A stretch of DNA of 64,000 nucleotides from Streptomyces sp. NBC_00285 (GCF_036174265.1 NZ_CP108055.1:5394001-5458000); one strand, 5' to 3'; numbered from the stretch's first letter, positions 48,424-58,011 are shown. Notes: a model not told the origin generated them from the sequence alone. A program made the numbers and translations.

Positions 48424-49149
48424 ATGGCAGATGACACCGCGTATGGCGACACCAGCGATCAGGACCTCCTGGCCCGCCATGTAGCGGGCGACCACGACGC
48501 CTTCGGTGAGATCGTTCGCCGACATCGGGATCGGTTGTGGGCCGTGGCTCTCCGGACTCTCGGGGACCGTGAGGAAGCCGCTGACGCCGTCCAGGACGCC
48601 CTTGTATCCGCCTACCGGGCCGCCCACACCTTCCGGGGTCAGTCGGCCGTCACGACCTGGCTCCACCGGATCACGGTGAACGCCTGCCTGGACCGAGCCC
48701 GCAAGGCTGCCTCCCGCAAGACCTCTCCGGTCGATGACACCGAGCGCCTGGAACAGCTCCTGGAGCCGCACGAGGAGGCCTCGGCGCCTGCCGAGCGCAA
48801 CGACCTCCACCGCCAACTGCTGGAGGCACTCGGCACACTTCCACCTGACCAGCGCGCCGCTCTCGTTCTGGTGGACATGCAGGGGTACCCGGTCGCCGAA
48901 GCCGCTCACATACTCGACGTGCCGACGGGGACAGTGAAGAGCCGCTGCGCCCGAGGCAGAGCCAGACTCCTCCCCCTCCTGACCCACCTCCGGCCGGAAA
49001 ACGCCAGAGACGGCACTCAGAGGGGCTCAGGACGGAACCGGACGCAGGGGACTTCCGTCCCACCCGCAGCGGAACCTCCGTCAGAGGGTCCGCCGGATTC
49101 GGGACCAAGCGATTCAGCTGTAGTGAAGGGCGGAGGTGGGCGAGCGTGA
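48424..49149 (+). CDS. sigM: ECF sigma factor SigM
   Basis: A 241-residue group-4 sigma factor. Region 2 is DQDLLARHVAGDHDAFGEIV with RRHRDRLWAVALRTLGDREE, and region 4 is ALGTLPPDQRAALVLVDMQG, then YPVAEAAHILDVPTGTVKSR. The C-terminal 45 residues are a Gly/Pro/Ser-rich extension. ATG at 48424 follows GGGGAGG. The next gene overlaps its stop by 4 bp and encodes a zinc anti-sigma, so the pair form a switch. Position beside trxBA matches SigM of Streptomyces. Confidence 0.9.
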   Translation: MADDTAYGDTSDQDLLARHVAGDHDAFGEIVRRHRDRLWAVALRTLGDREEAADAVQDALVSAYRAAHTFRGQSAVTTWLHRITVNACLDRARKAASRKTSPVDDTERLEQLLEPHEEASAPAERNDLHRQLLEALGTLPPDQRAALVLVDMQGYPVAEAAHILDVPTGTVKSRCARGRARLLPLLTHLRPENARDGTQRGSGRNRTQGTSVPPAAEPPSEGPPDSGPSDSAVVKGGGGRA

Positions 49150-50039
49150 CTTCCACGACAGACACAGCCGGGCACCCGGATGTCGCGGAGCTCTCCGACC
49201 TCACCGAAGGCATCCTCCCAGTGTCCAGGACCGCGGATGTACGTCGGCATCTGGACGAATGCGAACTCTGCGCGGACGTCCACGCGTCCCTGGAGGAGAT
49301 CCGCGGATTGCTCGGCACGCTTCCGGGCCCCCCGCGTATGCCCGCCGACGTCGCTGGCAGGATCGACGCTGCTCTAGCCGCGGAAGCTCTCCTGCACGCA
49401 ACGGCTCCTGGGACGGTGAACGCCCCACCACCGGTCGAGAGCGCGCATGTTTCACGTGAAACATCGCCCACCGCCGACCGACCCACAGGACACGCCCGCA
49501 CAACGACCACCGGACCCGGCCGCAAGGAACGTCAGCGGAACGGCCGACGCAGGACCGTTGTTCTGGGCACTGTCTTCGCGGTCGCAGCTCTGGGATTCGG
49601 TTCCGTACTGCTGTCATCGCTGGACGACGGCAAGCAGTCGAACGGCCCGGTCTCCGCGGCCGACACCTTCTCCGACAGCACGCTTGAGAAGGAGATCTCC
49701 GATCTCCTCGCTGCGGACCGATCCGCCACCAGTGGGTCCCGTTCCCCGCAGGACACAAACAGCATGGGCGTGGAGTCCGTCCCCAGTGGCGACCGTCAAC
49801 CCTTCCTGAAGAAGGAGCCCTTGGTCCCCGCGTGCATCAAAAGGGGCATGCACAACAACGGCACGGCCCTCGCGACCGAGGGCGGCATCTACAAGGGGGC
49901 GGACGCGTTGCTTGTCGTACTGCGCGACCCCTCCGACAGCACGCGGGTGAACGCCTACATCATGGATGCGTCCTGCGTGAAGAACGCTCCGGCCGGTACA
50001 GCGAAGATTCTTCTGAAGCAGTCCTACGCACACTCCTGA
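49146..50039 (+). CDS. Zinc-binding anti-sigma factor
   Basis: A 297-residue protein. The N-terminal zinc anti-sigma motif H-x3-C-x2-C appears in RRHLDECELCADVHASLEEI near residues 34-41. A single helix follows near 135-160 (VVLGTVFAVAALGFGSVLLS), then an extracytoplasmic domain that may sense a signal. It should hold SigM inactive at the membrane. A perfect parS site lies inside its coding sequence. GTGA overlap with sigM (4 bp) means coupled translation. Confidence 0.82.
   Translation: MTSTTDTAGHPDVAELSDLTEGILPVSRTADVRRHLDECELCADVHASLEEIRGLLGTLPGPPRMPADVAGRIDAALAAEALLHATAPGTVNAPPPVESAHVSRETSPTADRPTGHARTTTTGPGRKERQRNGRRRTVVLGTVFAVAALGFGSVLLSSLDDGKQSNGPVSAADTFSDSTLEKEISDLLAADRSATSGSRSPQDTNSMGVESVPSGDRQPFLKKEPLVPACIKRGMHNNGTALATEGGIYKGADALLVVLRDPSDSTRVNAYIMDASCVKNAPAGTAKILLKQSYAHS
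49447..49460. other. parS site (perfect) within a coding sequence
   Basis: GTTTCACGTGAAAC inside the anti-sigma gene, encoding the stretch HVSRET. A chromosomal ParB site tolerated inside an open reading frame. Confidence 0.92.
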
Positions 50040-50110
50040 GCGTTCACGCTTCGTCTCCGTCACGCGTGGTATTTCGTACCGTGTGGCCTCTCCGTGTGCC
50101 CGGACACACC

Positions 50111-50140
50111 GGGAATGCGCGCCCCTTAGGATCCGTTGGG
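50111..50140 (+). promoter_or_regulatory. SigR-type promoter of trxBA
   Basis: GGGAAT (50111-50116), 18-base spacer, GTTGGG (50135-50140) match the SigR consensus GGAAT-N18-GTT. trxBA is the classic SigR target of S. coelicolor, so disulfide stress induction is expected. Confidence 0.85.
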
Positions 50141-50207
50141 TGGGGTGAGAGTTCTGAGAGGGGCTCCACCGGTCCGACGACGCAGTCCAGAGACGAGGAA
50201 CCAAGCC

Positions 50208-51176
50208 GTGAGCGACGTTCGTAACGTGATCATCATCGGCTCCGGGCCCGCCGGCTACACGGCGGCGCTCTACACCGCGCGCGCGTCGCTGAAGCCGCTG
50301 GTGTTCGAGGGCGCCGTCACCGCGGGCGGCGCGCTGATGAACACCACCGAGGTGGAGAACTTCCCCGGCTTCCAGGACGGCATCATGGGCCCCGAGCTCA
50401 TGGACAACATGCGCGGCCAGGCCGAGCGCTTCGGTGCCGAACTCATTCCGGACGACATCGTCAGCGTCGACCTGACCGGTGAGATCAAGACCGTCACCGA
50501 CACCTCGGGCACGGTCCACCGGGCGAAGGCCGTGATCGTCACCACCGGTTCGCAGCACCGCAAGCTCGGCCTGCCGAACGAAGACGCCCTCTCCGGCCGC
50601 GGTGTCTCGTGGTGTGCCACCTGTGACGGCTTCTTCTTCAAGGACCAGGACATCGCCGTCATCGGCGGTGGCGACACCGCGATGGAAGAAGCGACCTTCC
50701 TCTCACGCTTCGCCAAGTCCGTGACGATCGTCCACCGTCGGGACACCCTCCGCGCTTCCAAGGCGATGCAGGAGCGTGCCTTCGCCGACCCGAAGATCAA
50801 GTTCGTGTGGGACAGCGAGGTCGCCGAGATCCAGGGTGACCCGAAGCTCTCGGGCCTGAAGCTGCGCAATCTCAAGACCGGCGAGCTCTCGGACCTGGCG
50901 GTCACCGGCCTGTTCATCGCGATCGGCCACGACCCGCGCACGGAGCTCTTCAAGGGCCAGCTCGACCTGGACGGTGAGGGCTACCTCAAGGTAGAGGCGC
51001 CCTCGACCCACACCAACGTCACGGGTGTCTTCGGTGCCGGTGACGTGGTCGACCACACCTACCGCCAGGCCATCACCGCAGCCGGCACCGGCTGTTCCGC
51101 CGCTCTGGACGCCGAGCGTTTCCTCGCCGCCCTCGCGGACGCGGAGAAGGCCGAACCCGAGAAGACCGCTGTCTGA
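50208..51176 (+). CDS. trxB: Thioredoxin reductase
   Basis: A 322-residue flavoprotein that reduces thioredoxin with NADPH. FAD-binding [20 protein letters not shown] is at the N-terminus, the redox-active CATC in [13 protein letters not shown] near residue 142, the NADPH loop [20 protein letters not shown], and the C-terminal FAD stretch [23 protein letters not shown] at 50208 has GAGGA upstream. It follows a SigR-type promoter and precedes trxA by 45 bp. Confidence 0.96.
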   Translation: MSDVRNVIIIGSGPAGYTAALYTARASLKPLVFEGAVTAGGALMNTTEVENFPGFQDGIMGPELMDNMRGQAERFGAELIPDDIVSVDLTGEIKTVTDTSGTVHRAKAVIVTTGSQHRKLGLPNEDALSGRGVSWCATCDGFFFKDQDIAVIGGGDTAMEEATFLSRFAKSVTIVHRRDTLRASKAMQERAFADPKIKFVWDSEVAEIQGDPKLSGLKLRNLKTGELSDLAVTGLFIAIGHDPRTELFKGQLDLDGEGYLKVEAPSTHTNVTGVFGAGDVVDHTYRQAITAAGTGCSAALDAERFLAALADAEKAEPEKTAV

Positions 51177-51221
51177 TCCCCCCGTCCCGCCCCACCGCAC
51201 CAAATAGTTAAGGAGCCCGCC

Positions 51222-51554
51222 GTGGCCGGCACCCTGAAGAATGTGACCGACGATTCCTTCGAGCAGGACGTCCTGAAGAGCGACAAGCCCGTCCTGGTGG
51301 ACTTCTGGGCCGCTTGGTGCGGTCCGTGCCGCCAGATCGCGCCGTCCCTCGAGGCGATTGCCGCCGAGTACGGCGACAAGATCGAAATCGTCAAGCTGAA
51401 CATCGACGAAAACCCGGGTACGGCCGCCAAGTACGGCGTCATGTCCATCCCGACCCTCAACGTGTACCAGGGTGGCGAGGTCGCCAAGACCATCGTCGGT
51501 GCCAAGCCGAAGGCCGCGATCGTCCGCGACCTTGAGGACTTCATCGCCGAGTGA
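51222..51554 (+). CDS. trxA: Thioredoxin
   Basis: A 110-residue thioredoxin with WAAWCGPCRQIAPSLEAIAA (WCGPC active site) and the cis-Pro SIPTLNVYQGGEV. It reduces disulfides in cytosolic proteins, recycled by TrxB. GTG at 51222 with AAGGAG. A parS site and a strong hairpin follow. Confidence 0.96.
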   Translation: MAGTLKNVTDDSFEQDVLKSDKPVLVDFWAAWCGPCRQIAPSLEAIAAEYGDKIEIVKLNIDENPGTAAKYGVMSIPTLNVYQGGEVAKTIVGAKPKAAIVRDLEDFIAE

Positions 51555-51555
51555 T

Positions 51556-51569
51556 GTTTCACGTGAAAC
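51556..51569. other. parS site (perfect)
   Basis: GTTTCACGTGAAAC immediately after the trxA stop codon. Confidence 0.92.
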
Positions 51570-51574
51570 ACGGT

Positions 51575-51602
51575 GGGGGCCGACCCGGAAGGGTCGGCCC
51601 CC
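51575..51602. terminator. Bidirectional hairpin terminator
   Basis: GGGGGCCGACCC (51575-51586), loop GGAA, GGGTCGGCCCCC (51591-51602), between trxA and the convergent GNAT gene. Confidence 0.85.
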
Positions 51603-51608
51603 GTCGTA

Positions 51609-52226
51609 TTACAGGGGTCGCAGCGCTGGTTCCTTCTGTACCGCTCCAAGAAGCCGGTCCAGTGCCATCTCCACATCTTCCTTCCAGGAGAGCGCCGTAC
51701 GCAGCTCCAGCCTCAGCCTGGGGTATGCGGGATGCGTCCTGACCGTCTTGAAGCCGACCGCGAGGAGATGATCGGCGGGTAGGAGACAGGCGGGCTCTTT
51801 CCAGCGGGCATCACCGAAGGCCTCGATTGCCTTGAAGTTCCGCCGCAGTAGATCCTTGGCGACCGTCTGCACCATCATTCGCCCCAGTCCCTGTCCCTGG
51901 TAGCCCGGCATGATGAACGATGTCATCAACTGGACGGCGTCCGGAGAGACCGGGCTCGTGGGAAACGCAGTCGCGCGGGGCACGTACGCGGGAGGAGCGT
52001 AGAGGACGAAGCCGACTGGCACGTCGTCGACGTAGACGACCCGACCGCACGATCCCCAGTCCAGCAGGACGGCTGAGATCCAGGATTCCTTCTCCACAGC
52101 AGGGGTTCCCGCTTTTACCGCGGCTTCTCCACTGACTGGGTCCAACTCCCAGAAGACGCACGAGCGACAACGCCTGGGAAGGTCCGGAAGGTTGTCCAGC
52201 GTGAGCGGTACGAGCCGACGCCCCAT
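51609..52226 (-). CDS. GNAT acetyltransferase
   Basis: A 205-residue protein. It begins MGRRLVPLTLDNLPDLPRRC, with core GFVLYAPPAYVPRATAFPTS and the acetyl-CoA-binding PGYQGQGLGRMMVQTVAKDL. A cysteine pair (RCRSC) near residue 20 is unusual for GNAT. Conserved between parB and trxA in Streptomyces; substrate unknown. ATG at 52226 has GAGGA upstream. A second short gene on the same strand overlaps its start. Confidence 0.82.
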   Translation of the reverse strand: MGRRLVPLTLDNLPDLPRRCRSCVFWELDPVSGEAAVKAGTPAVEKESWISAVLLDWGSCGRVVYVDDVPVGFVLYAPPAYVPRATAFPTSPVSPDAVQLMTSFIMPGYQGQGLGRMMVQTVAKDLLRRNFKAIEAFGDARWKEPACLLPADHLLAVGFKTVRTHPAYPRLRLELRTALSWKEDVEMALDRLLGAVQKEPALRPL

Positions 52227-52372
52227 GAAGGCTGTTCCTCGCTTCCTTCGCCCGCAGCGTCGCGGGCGGCAGTCAGAGCATTCCGTTCCCTGAACAAGCT
52301 GCCGACGAATCCGCCGACCGCCCCGATTCCCAGGCCCGCGCTCACCAATCCGCTTCGGCTCATCGTTCGCAT
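52115..52372 (-). CDS. Putative small protein overlapping the GNAT gene
   Basis: An 85-residue frame starting MRTMSRSGLVSAGLGIGAVG, with a strong GGGGAGG 8 bases upstream of its ATG at 52372. A hydrophobic Gly-rich N-terminus suggests a short membrane or signal-like segment (SAGLGIGAVGGFVGSLF). It overlaps the GNAT coding sequence by 112 bp in another frame, which argues against the full length being functional. It may end earlier by frameshift, or be a translation-coupling leader. Uncertain. Confidence 0.42.
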   Translation of the reverse strand: MRTMSRSGLVSAGLGIGAVGGFVGSLFRERNALTAARDAAGEGSEEQPSWGVGSYRSRWTTFRTFPGVVARASSGSWTQSVEKPR

Positions 52373-52468
52373 AACCCCTGCCTCCCCTCAGAGGGACTGC
52401 CGGGTGGATGTACCGCACCCAGTCGCATCGTATCCACACAGCGATTCCATCGAAACCGCCTGAACGCA

Positions 52469-52512
52469 AAGAGCGGGCCGTGGCCGGTGTGTACCGGCCA
52501 CGGCCCGCTCTT
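52469..52512. terminator. 20-bp perfect hairpin downstream of parB
   Basis: AAGAGCGGGCCGTGGCCGGT (52469-52488), loop GTGT, and its exact complement (52493-52512) lie between the end of parB and the small-protein gene, both on the minus strand. It should terminate the parAB transcript. Confidence 0.88.
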
Positions 52513-52553
52513 CGTGCTCTGCCCGAGTGGCATCACCCCGGCGAGGCCCGGTT

Positions 52554-53654
52554 TCAGCCTTCCGTCTCCTCGTCGTCGCCGTCCAGCAGGCTCTTCTGGA
52601 GGACCGGCCCCTCACCGGGGGCGAGGCTGCTGAGGATGCGCTCGAGGTCCTCCATGGAGGCAAACTCGACCGTGATCTTGCCCCTTTTCTGCCCCAGATC
52701 GACCTTCACCCGCGTCTCAAAGCGGTCCGAGAGACGGCCGGCCAGATCACTCAGGGCCGGAGAGAGCCGAGTGCCGGCCCGAGGCCCCTTGGGACGCTGG
52801 GCAGTCTGCGGCCGCGACCCCATGAGGGTCACGATCTCCTCGACGGCGCGCACCGAGAGTCCCTCGGCCACGATCCGGTGAGCCAGCCTGTCCTGCTCCT
52901 CCGAGTCGTCGACGGAGAGCAGTGCCCGGGCGTGTCCGGCGGAGAGCACTCCCGCAGCCACTCGACGCTGCACAGCCGGTGAGAGCTTCAGCAGACGCAG
53001 AGTGTTCGAGACCTGCGGGCGGGACCGGCCGATGCGGTCCGCCAGCTGGTCGTGCGTGCAGTTGAAGTCCTTCAGCAGCTGGTCGTAGGCGGCTGCCTCT
53101 TCCAGCGGGTTCAGCTGAGCGCGGTGCAGGTTCTCCAGGAGCGCGTCCAGGAGAAGCTTCTCGTCGTCCGTGGCCCGCACGATCGCCGGGATCGCATCCA
53201 GGCCCGCCTCGCGGCACGCTCGCCAGCGGCGCTCACCCATGATGAGCTCGTAACGGGTGGCGCCCAGCTCCCGCACGACGACCGGCTGGAGAAGACCGAC
53301 CTCCTGGATGGAGGTCACCAGCTCCTGAAGCGCATCCTCGTCGAAGACCTCACGCGGCTGGCGCGGGTTCGGGGTGATGGAGTCGATGGGGAGTTCCGCG
53401 AAGTACGCGCCCACAGGAGGAGCGGGCGTGTCTCCGTAGCCGTTGACCGACGGCTCCTCGGTTTCATGTGAAACAGGCGGCAGCATGGCCACCTTCGCCG
53501 CAGCCACTCCACGGTCGGTCGTCAATACCGGGACCGACGTCGGGGACGCGGAACCAGCGCCTCCCATCGCTGCTGGGGTAGGCGTCTTCTCTGTCGGGGC
53601 AGCAGGGATGAGTGCGCCGAGACCACGACCCAGACCCCTCCGTCGCTCACTCAC
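52554..53654 (-). CDS. parB: Chromosome-partitioning protein ParB
   Basis: A 366-residue ParB. Start [17 protein letters not shown] is the typical ParA-binding N-terminus. The CTPase/ParB domain holds [39 protein letters not shown] and RRACREAG; the helix-turn-helix is [20 protein letters not shown]; the dimer domain ends the protein. ParB loads at parS and spreads around oriC. It overlaps parA by 4 bp (GTGA). A degenerate parS-like site lies within it. Confidence 0.97.
   Translation of the reverse strand: MSERRRGLGRGLGALIPAAPTEKTPTPAAMGGAGSASPTSVPVLTTDRGVAAAKVAMLPPVSHETEEPSVNGYGDTPAPPVGAYFAELPIDSITPNPRQPREVFDEDALQELVTSIQEVGLLQPVVVRELGATRYELIMGERRWRACREAGLDAIPAIVRATDDEKLLLDALLENLHRAQLNPLEEAAAYDQLLKDFNCTHDQLADRIGRSRPQVSNTLRLLKLSPAVQRRVAAGVLSAGHARALLSVDDSEEQDRLAHRIVAEGLSVRAVEEIVTLMGSRPQTAQRPKGPRAGTRLSPALSDLAGRLSDRFETRVKVDLGQKRGKITVEFASMEDLERILSSLAPGEGPVLQKSLLDGDDEETEG
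53461..53474. other. parS-like site (one mismatch) within parB
   Basis: GTTTCATGTGAAAC, one mismatch from parS, inside the parB coding sequence. Confidence 0.55.
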
Positions 53655-54724
53655 TGGATCCCTTCCACCATGCTCGGGTTGCTCTGTGCGCCGATGTGCG
53701 CCTGCGTCGGGTCGTAGCTGATTCCGACGCCCCTCAACGCGATCTCTCGCGCCGCCTCAAGGTAGGACAGCGCACCGCTCGATCCGGGATCGTAGGTCAG
53801 CACCGTCTGTCCATAGCTCGGCGCCTCGGAGATACGGACCGAGCGGGGAATGCTCGTCCGTAGCACCTCATTGCCGAAGTGGGTACGCACCTCGTCCGCG
53901 ACCTGCGACGCGAGACGCGTCCGGCCGTCGTACATGGTGAGCAAGATGGTTGATACGTGCAAGGTGGGGTTGAGGTGGCCCCGCACCAGGTCGACGTTGC
54001 GCAGCAACTGGCCCAGGCCCTCCAGTGCGTAGTACTCGCACTGGATCGGGATGAGGACCTCCGCACCGGCCACCAGCGCATTGACCGTCAGCAGGCCGAG
54101 CGAGGGCGGGCAGTCGATGAGGATGTAGTCCAAGGGCTGCTCGTACGCCTGGATCGCTCGCTGCAATCGGCTCTCACGTGCCACCAGGGACACCAGCTCG
54201 ATCTCCGCACCGGCGAGATCGATCGTGGCAGGGGCACAGAAGAGGCCTTCGACATCAGAGACCGGCTGGACGACCTCAGCCAGCGGCCTGCTGTCGACCA
54301 GAACGTCGTAGATGGAAGGGACTTCGGCATGGTGGTCGATACCCAGTGCGGTGGACGCGTTGCCCTGGGGGTCGAGGTCGATCACCAGGACACGGCCGCC
54401 GTGCAGAGCCAGCGAAGCAGCAAGGTTGACGGTTGTCGTCGTCTTGCCCACGCCACCCTTCTGATTGGCGACGACCATGATCCGGGTCTGCTCGGGCCGT
54501 GGCAGACCTTCGCCGGCACGACCCAAAGCCTCCACTGCCAGTTGGGCAGCACGACCGATCGGAGTGTCGTCCATCGGGGGCGGTGTTTCACGTGAAACAT
54601 CGTCCCCCATCGACTCGGTTCGGGGACCGGGGACCGGATCGGTCATCGGTCCCGCGATGTTGGCGTCGGACCGCACGGATTCACTCTCCTCGACTTCAGG
54701 CTCGCAATGAACAGAGCCTCCCAT
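53651..54724 (-). CDS. parA: Chromosome-partitioning ATPase ParA
   Basis: A 357-residue Walker-type ATPase. The deviant Walker A is [20 protein letters not shown] near residue 90, followed by [13 protein letters not shown] and the switch region [20 protein letters not shown]. ParA positions ParB-origin complexes in aerial hyphae before septation. ATG at 54724 was chosen for a normal-length N-terminus; the frame is open to 54898 and a GTG at 54676 has GAGGAG upstream, so the true start is open. A parS site lies inside the coding sequence and another upstream. Confidence 0.94.
   Translation of the reverse strand: MGGSVHCEPEVEESESVRSDANIAGPMTDPVPGPRTESMGDDVSRETPPPMDDTPIGRAAQLAVEALGRAGEGLPRPEQTRIMVVANQKGGVGKTTTTVNLAASLALHGGRVLVIDLDPQGNASTALGIDHHAEVPSIYDVLVDSRPLAEVVQPVSDVEGLFCAPATIDLAGAEIELVSLVARESRLQRAIQAYEQPLDYILIDCPPSLGLLTVNALVAGAEVLIPIQCEYYALEGLGQLLRNVDLVRGHLNPTLHVSTILLTMYDGRTRLASQVADEVRTHFGNEVLRTSIPRSVRISEAPSYGQTVLTYDPGSSGALSYLEAAREIALRGVGISYDPTQAHIGAQSNPSMVEGIQ
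54585..54598. other. parS site (perfect) within parA
   Basis: GTTTCACGTGAAAC inside the parA coding sequence, encoding VSRET. Confidence 0.9.
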
Positions 54725-54882
54725 GTCTTCGGGGTCATGAACCAGTGAGGCCTGTTGTTCTGTGGAGAAATCCACCTCTGTGGACAACTCCGTTACCTCT
54801 CTGAGTGACCCGAGAGGCTTCCGGTCGCGGGGTTCGGCCGCGGCGCGGCCCCGGCTGATGATGCCGTGCAGCAGTGAGCGAC

Positions 54883-54896
54883 GTTTCACGTGAAAC
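54883..54896. other. parS site (perfect) upstream of parA
   Basis: GTTTCACGTGAAAC in the rsmG-parA gap, close to where the parAB promoter should lie, so ParB could modulate parAB expression. Confidence 0.9.
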
Positions 54897-54989
54897 ACGA
54901 TGCACAGCAGTCGGGGCCGTTCTGCCGCGACACTCCGGCGTGCGTAGGTTTGGCAGCTTGTGTGGAGTACGTCTCGTCGTCAGGACGGA

Positions 54990-55706
54990 TCAACGACGTC
55001 GACGAGTGCGTCCGGTCCGGGCGGCCTTGGCTCGCTTGGCTGCGAAACGCACACCACCGGGGCTCTCCCCCACCTCGACTCGCACCACCGTGGACAACGG
55101 ATCCACCACTCCTTCACCCACATGCAGGATGGACGTCTCCACCGCACCGAGCTTGCTCAGCGCCGTGGCCGAGGCTTTGAGCTCCTCCTCCGCGGTGTCG
55201 CCCTTGAGCGCAAGCATCTCCCCGTAGGGCCTCAGCAGAGGGATGCCCCAGGCCGCCAGCCTGTCCAGCGGGGCGACAGCTCGTGCTGTCACCACGTGTA
55301 CCGGCGTCACCTTGCCCATGACCTCCTCAGCCCGGCCCCGGATAACCGTCACATGGTCCAGGCCCAGCATCTCCACGACCTCGGTCAGGAAGGTCGTACG
55401 CCTCAGCAGTGGCTCCAGCAACGTGATCTTCAGGTCTTCACGGACGAGAGCCAGTGGGATACCGGGCAGGCCTGCGCCGGAGCCGACATCGCACACCGTC
55501 ACGCCCTCGGGAACAACTTCTGAGAGCACCGCGCAGTTCAGCAGATGCCGTTCCCACAGACGGGGCACTTCTCGCGGGCCGATGAGACCACGCTGCACAC
55601 CTGCCTCCGCCAGCAGCTCGGCATAACGCACCGCGTCCGCGTAGCGATCACCGAACACCTCTCGCGCCTGTTCGGGCGCGGGAGGAAGCTCCGCTGCCTC
55701 CGTCAC
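54990..55706 (-). CDS. rsmG: 16S rRNA (guanine-N7) methyltransferase RsmG (GidB)
   Basis: A 238-residue SAM methyltransferase acting at G527 of 16S rRNA. The SAM motif is VTVCDVGSGAGLPGIPLALV, preceded by GPREVPRLWERHLLNCAVLS. Loss of rsmG gives low-level streptomycin resistance in Streptomyces. The Lys/Arg-rich C-terminus fits RNA binding. GTG start at 55706. Located between jag and parA as is usual. Confidence 0.95.
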   Translation of the reverse strand: MTEAAELPPAPEQAREVFGDRYADAVRYAELLAEAGVQRGLIGPREVPRLWERHLLNCAVLSEVVPEGVTVCDVGSGAGLPGIPLALVREDLKITLLEPLLRRTTFLTEVVEMLGLDHVTVIRGRAEEVMGKVTPVHVVTARAVAPLDRLAAWGIPLLRPYGEMLALKGDTAEEELKASATALSKLGAVETSILHVGEGVVDPLSTVVRVEVGESPGGVRFAAKRAKAARTGRTRRRR

Positions 55707-55824
55707 GGGGAACCGTCCTTCCGTAGCGCATCAGCGCACCGGGCGCCGACCACCAGAACTATCAGGCTGACAAAGTTCGGCCCCGCCTGCTCTACAGACG
55801 GGGCCGGAGGAACGTACGAACCGA

Positions 55825-56340
55825 TCAGGCGGGAAGCACAACGACGAAGCGCTGCGGCTCCTCGCCCTCGGATTCGCTGCGCAGGCCGGCGGCCTTGACG
55901 GCGTCGTGCACGACCTTGCGCTCGAACGGCGTCATCGCGCTGAGTTTCACGGACTCGCCGGTGTTCTTGACCTCGGCAGCGGCCTTGGCGCCCAGCTCGG
56001 AGAGCTCTGTGCGCTTCTTGGCCCGGTAACCGGCGATGTCCAGCATCAGTCGGCTGCGGTCGCCGGTCTCCCGGTGCACGGCCAGGCGCGTGAGCTCCTG
56101 GAGGGCTTCCAGCACCTCGCCGTCACGGCCGACCAACTTGTTGAGGTCACGGCCGCCCGAGTCGCTGATGATCGAGACAGCGGCACGGTCGGCCTCGACG
56201 TCCATGTCGATGTCGCCGTCGAGATCGGCGATGTCGAGCAGACCCTCGAGGTAGTCCGCCGCGATCTCGCCTTCCTGCTCCAGGCGGTTCAGTGTGTCTG
56301 CGCCCTCGGCAGCGGCGGAGGTGGTGGTGCCTTCCGTCAC
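55825..56340 (-). CDS. jag: Jag/KhpB-like RNA-binding protein (KH plus R3H)
   Basis: A 171-residue protein with an acidic N-terminus (1-45), a KH domain (GGRDLNKLVGRDGEVLEALQ) and a C-terminal R3H domain (RKVVHDAVKAAGLRSESEGE). It lacks the N-terminal Jag-N domain of firmicute homologues, as in other actinobacteria. It binds RNA and probably regulates cell-wall or division genes. GTG at 56340 follows AAGGAG. Between rsmG and yidC. Confidence 0.9.
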   Translation of the reverse strand: MTEGTTTSAAAEGADTLNRLEQEGEIAADYLEGLLDIADLDGDIDMDVEADRAAVSIISDSGGRDLNKLVGRDGEVLEALQELTRLAVHRETGDRSRLMLDIAGYRAKKRTELSELGAKAAAEVKNTGESVKLSAMTPFERKVVHDAVKAAGLRSESEGEEPQRFVVVLPA

Positions 56341-56355
56341 GGGATGGACTCCTTC

Positions 56356-57654
56356 TTACTTCTTGGACGGGGACTTGGGCCGCTGCGGACCCTTGCGCTG
56401 TCCGGACTGGGCCTTACTGCGGGTGCCGGCGCCGGGCTGCTTCTTGGCGGGAGCGGCAGGCTTGGCGTCCTCGGGTTCGTCGGACTTGGTCAGCGAGGTC
56501 GGCTCCGACGACGGGGTGTCATCAGCGGCCGTCGAGCCGCCCGCAGCGGCACCCACCGCACCACCCGACTGGCGCTGGGACTTGCTCTGCCGCTTGGGCT
56601 GCTGGCGCTTGGGCGTGGCCGTACCGGCCGGCGAGCCGTCCTCGGTCTGGACCACGGCCTGGGATTCGCTCTGGATCACGTTGCCGTCGGTCTGGGCCGC
56701 GAGACCCGACTTGTTCAGACCGTTGATGAACTTGCGCTCGAACTCGTTGCGGTCACGGCCCTTGGCGACGATCGCCTTGATGATCGTGCGCTCGCTGCGC
56801 TTGCGCGTCTTGCCATGGCTCGTGACGTGCTTGGTCAGGCGCTCCAGGTAGGCGGCCTGAGCCTTGGAACCCGGGGTGGGGTTGTTGTGGATCACGTACA
56901 TCTGCTGGCCCATGGTCCACACGTTGGTGGTCAGCCAGTAGACGAGGACACCGACCGGGAAGTTGATACCGAAGACGGCGAACATGACGGGGAAGACGTA
57001 CATCAGCATCTTCTGCTGCTGCATGAACGGCGTCTTGACCGTGGTGTCGACGTTCTTCGTCATCAGCTGGCGCTGCGTGTAGAACTGCGACGCCGACATC
57101 ATGACGATCATGATCGCGGTGACGACCCGCACATCGGTGACCGTGGCGCCCAGCGCCTGGACGGTGGCGGAACCGTCCTTGAACTTCGCGGCGAGCGGGG
57201 CGCCGACGATGTGCGCCTTGCGAGCGCTGGCCAGAAGCGACTCGTTGATGACACCGATGGTGTCACCCGTCGCGATGGCGTTGAGCACGTGGTACAGGGC
57301 GAAGAAGAACGGGGACTGCGCCAGGATGGGAAGACACGAGGAGAGCGGGTTGGTACCCGTCTCCTTGTACAGCTTCATCATCTCTTCGGACTGACGCTGC
57401 TTGTCGTTCTTGTAGCGCTCCTGGATCTTCTTCATCTCAGGCTGGAGCGTCTGCATGGCCCGCGTCGACTTGATCTGCTTCACGAAGAGCGGGATCAGGC
57501 AGATACGGATCAGGATCACGAGGGACACGATCGACAGGCCCCAGGCCCAACCGGTATCAGGGCCGAAGAGCTTGCCGTACACCGTGTGGAACTGGACGAT
57601 GACCCAGGAGACGGGTGTCGTGATGAAGCTGAAAAGACTGGCAATCGTGTCCAC
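56356..57654 (-). CDS. yidC: Membrane protein insertase YidC
   Basis: A 432-residue YidC/Oxa1. Helices include [55 protein letters not shown] and [10 protein letters not shown]; the coiled loop [20 protein letters not shown] matches the family. It inserts proteins such as ATP synthase subunits. A long Lys/Gln-rich C-terminal tail (about residue 290 onward) likely contacts ribosomes. GTG at 57654 has AAGGAG upstream, 3 bp after yidD stops. Confidence 0.96.
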   Translation of the reverse strand: MDTIASLFSFITTPVSWVIVQFHTVYGKLFGPDTGWAWGLSIVSLVILIRICLIPLFVKQIKSTRAMQTLQPEMKKIQERYKNDKQRQSEEMMKLYKETGTNPLSSCLPILAQSPFFFALYHVLNAIATGDTIGVINESLLASARKAHIVGAPLAAKFKDGSATVQALGATVTDVRVVTAIMIVMMSASQFYTQRQLMTKNVDTTVKTPFMQQQKMLMYVFPVMFAVFGINFPVGVLVYWLTTNVWTMGQQMYVIHNNPTPGSKAQAAYLERLTKHVTSHGKTRKRSERTIIKAIVAKGRDRNEFERKFINGLNKSGLAAQTDGNVIQSESQAVVQTEDGSPAGTATPKRQQPKRQSKSQRQSGGAVGAAAGGSTAADDTPSSEPTSLTKSDEPEDAKPAAPAKKQPGAGTRSKAQSGQRKGPQRPKSPSKK

Positions 57655-57657
57655 TAA

Positions 57658-58011
57658 TCATGCTCCTTGGGCATGGGACGGAGTCTCGGCGGCCGGGCTC
57701 GAAGGAGTCTGTCCCTCGGCGGCCGAGTCGGCGGCGGGGGGCCCGCCCCTGCGTGCACGCCAGGCGTTACGCAGCATTTCGTGCCACCGGGGCCGCTTGC
57801 GTGGCGGGACATGATCCACACCCCCCAGCGACCACGGATTGCACCGCAGGATGCGCCAGGCGGTGAGCGCCGTGCCCTTGATCGCACCGTGCCGATCGAT
57901 GGATTGGTAGCCGTAGTGAGAGCACGACGGGTAGTACTTGCACACCGGTCCGAGCAGCGGACTGATGGTCCACTGGTACAGCTTGATCAACGCCAGCAGC
58001 GGGTACTTCAT
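57658..58011 (-). CDS. yidD: Membrane protein insertion efficiency factor YidD
   Basis: A 117-residue YidD with [20 protein letters not shown] and [19 protein letters not shown], both diagnostic. It is an amphipathic membrane-associated helper of YidC. Overlaps rnpA by 4 bp (ATGA). Confidence 0.96.
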   Translation of the reverse strand: MKYPLLALIKLYQWTISPLLGPVCKYYPSCSHYGYQSIDRHGAIKGTALTAWRILRCNPWSLGGVDHVPPRKRPRWHEMLRNAWRARRGGPPAADSAAEGQTPSSPAAETPSHAQGA

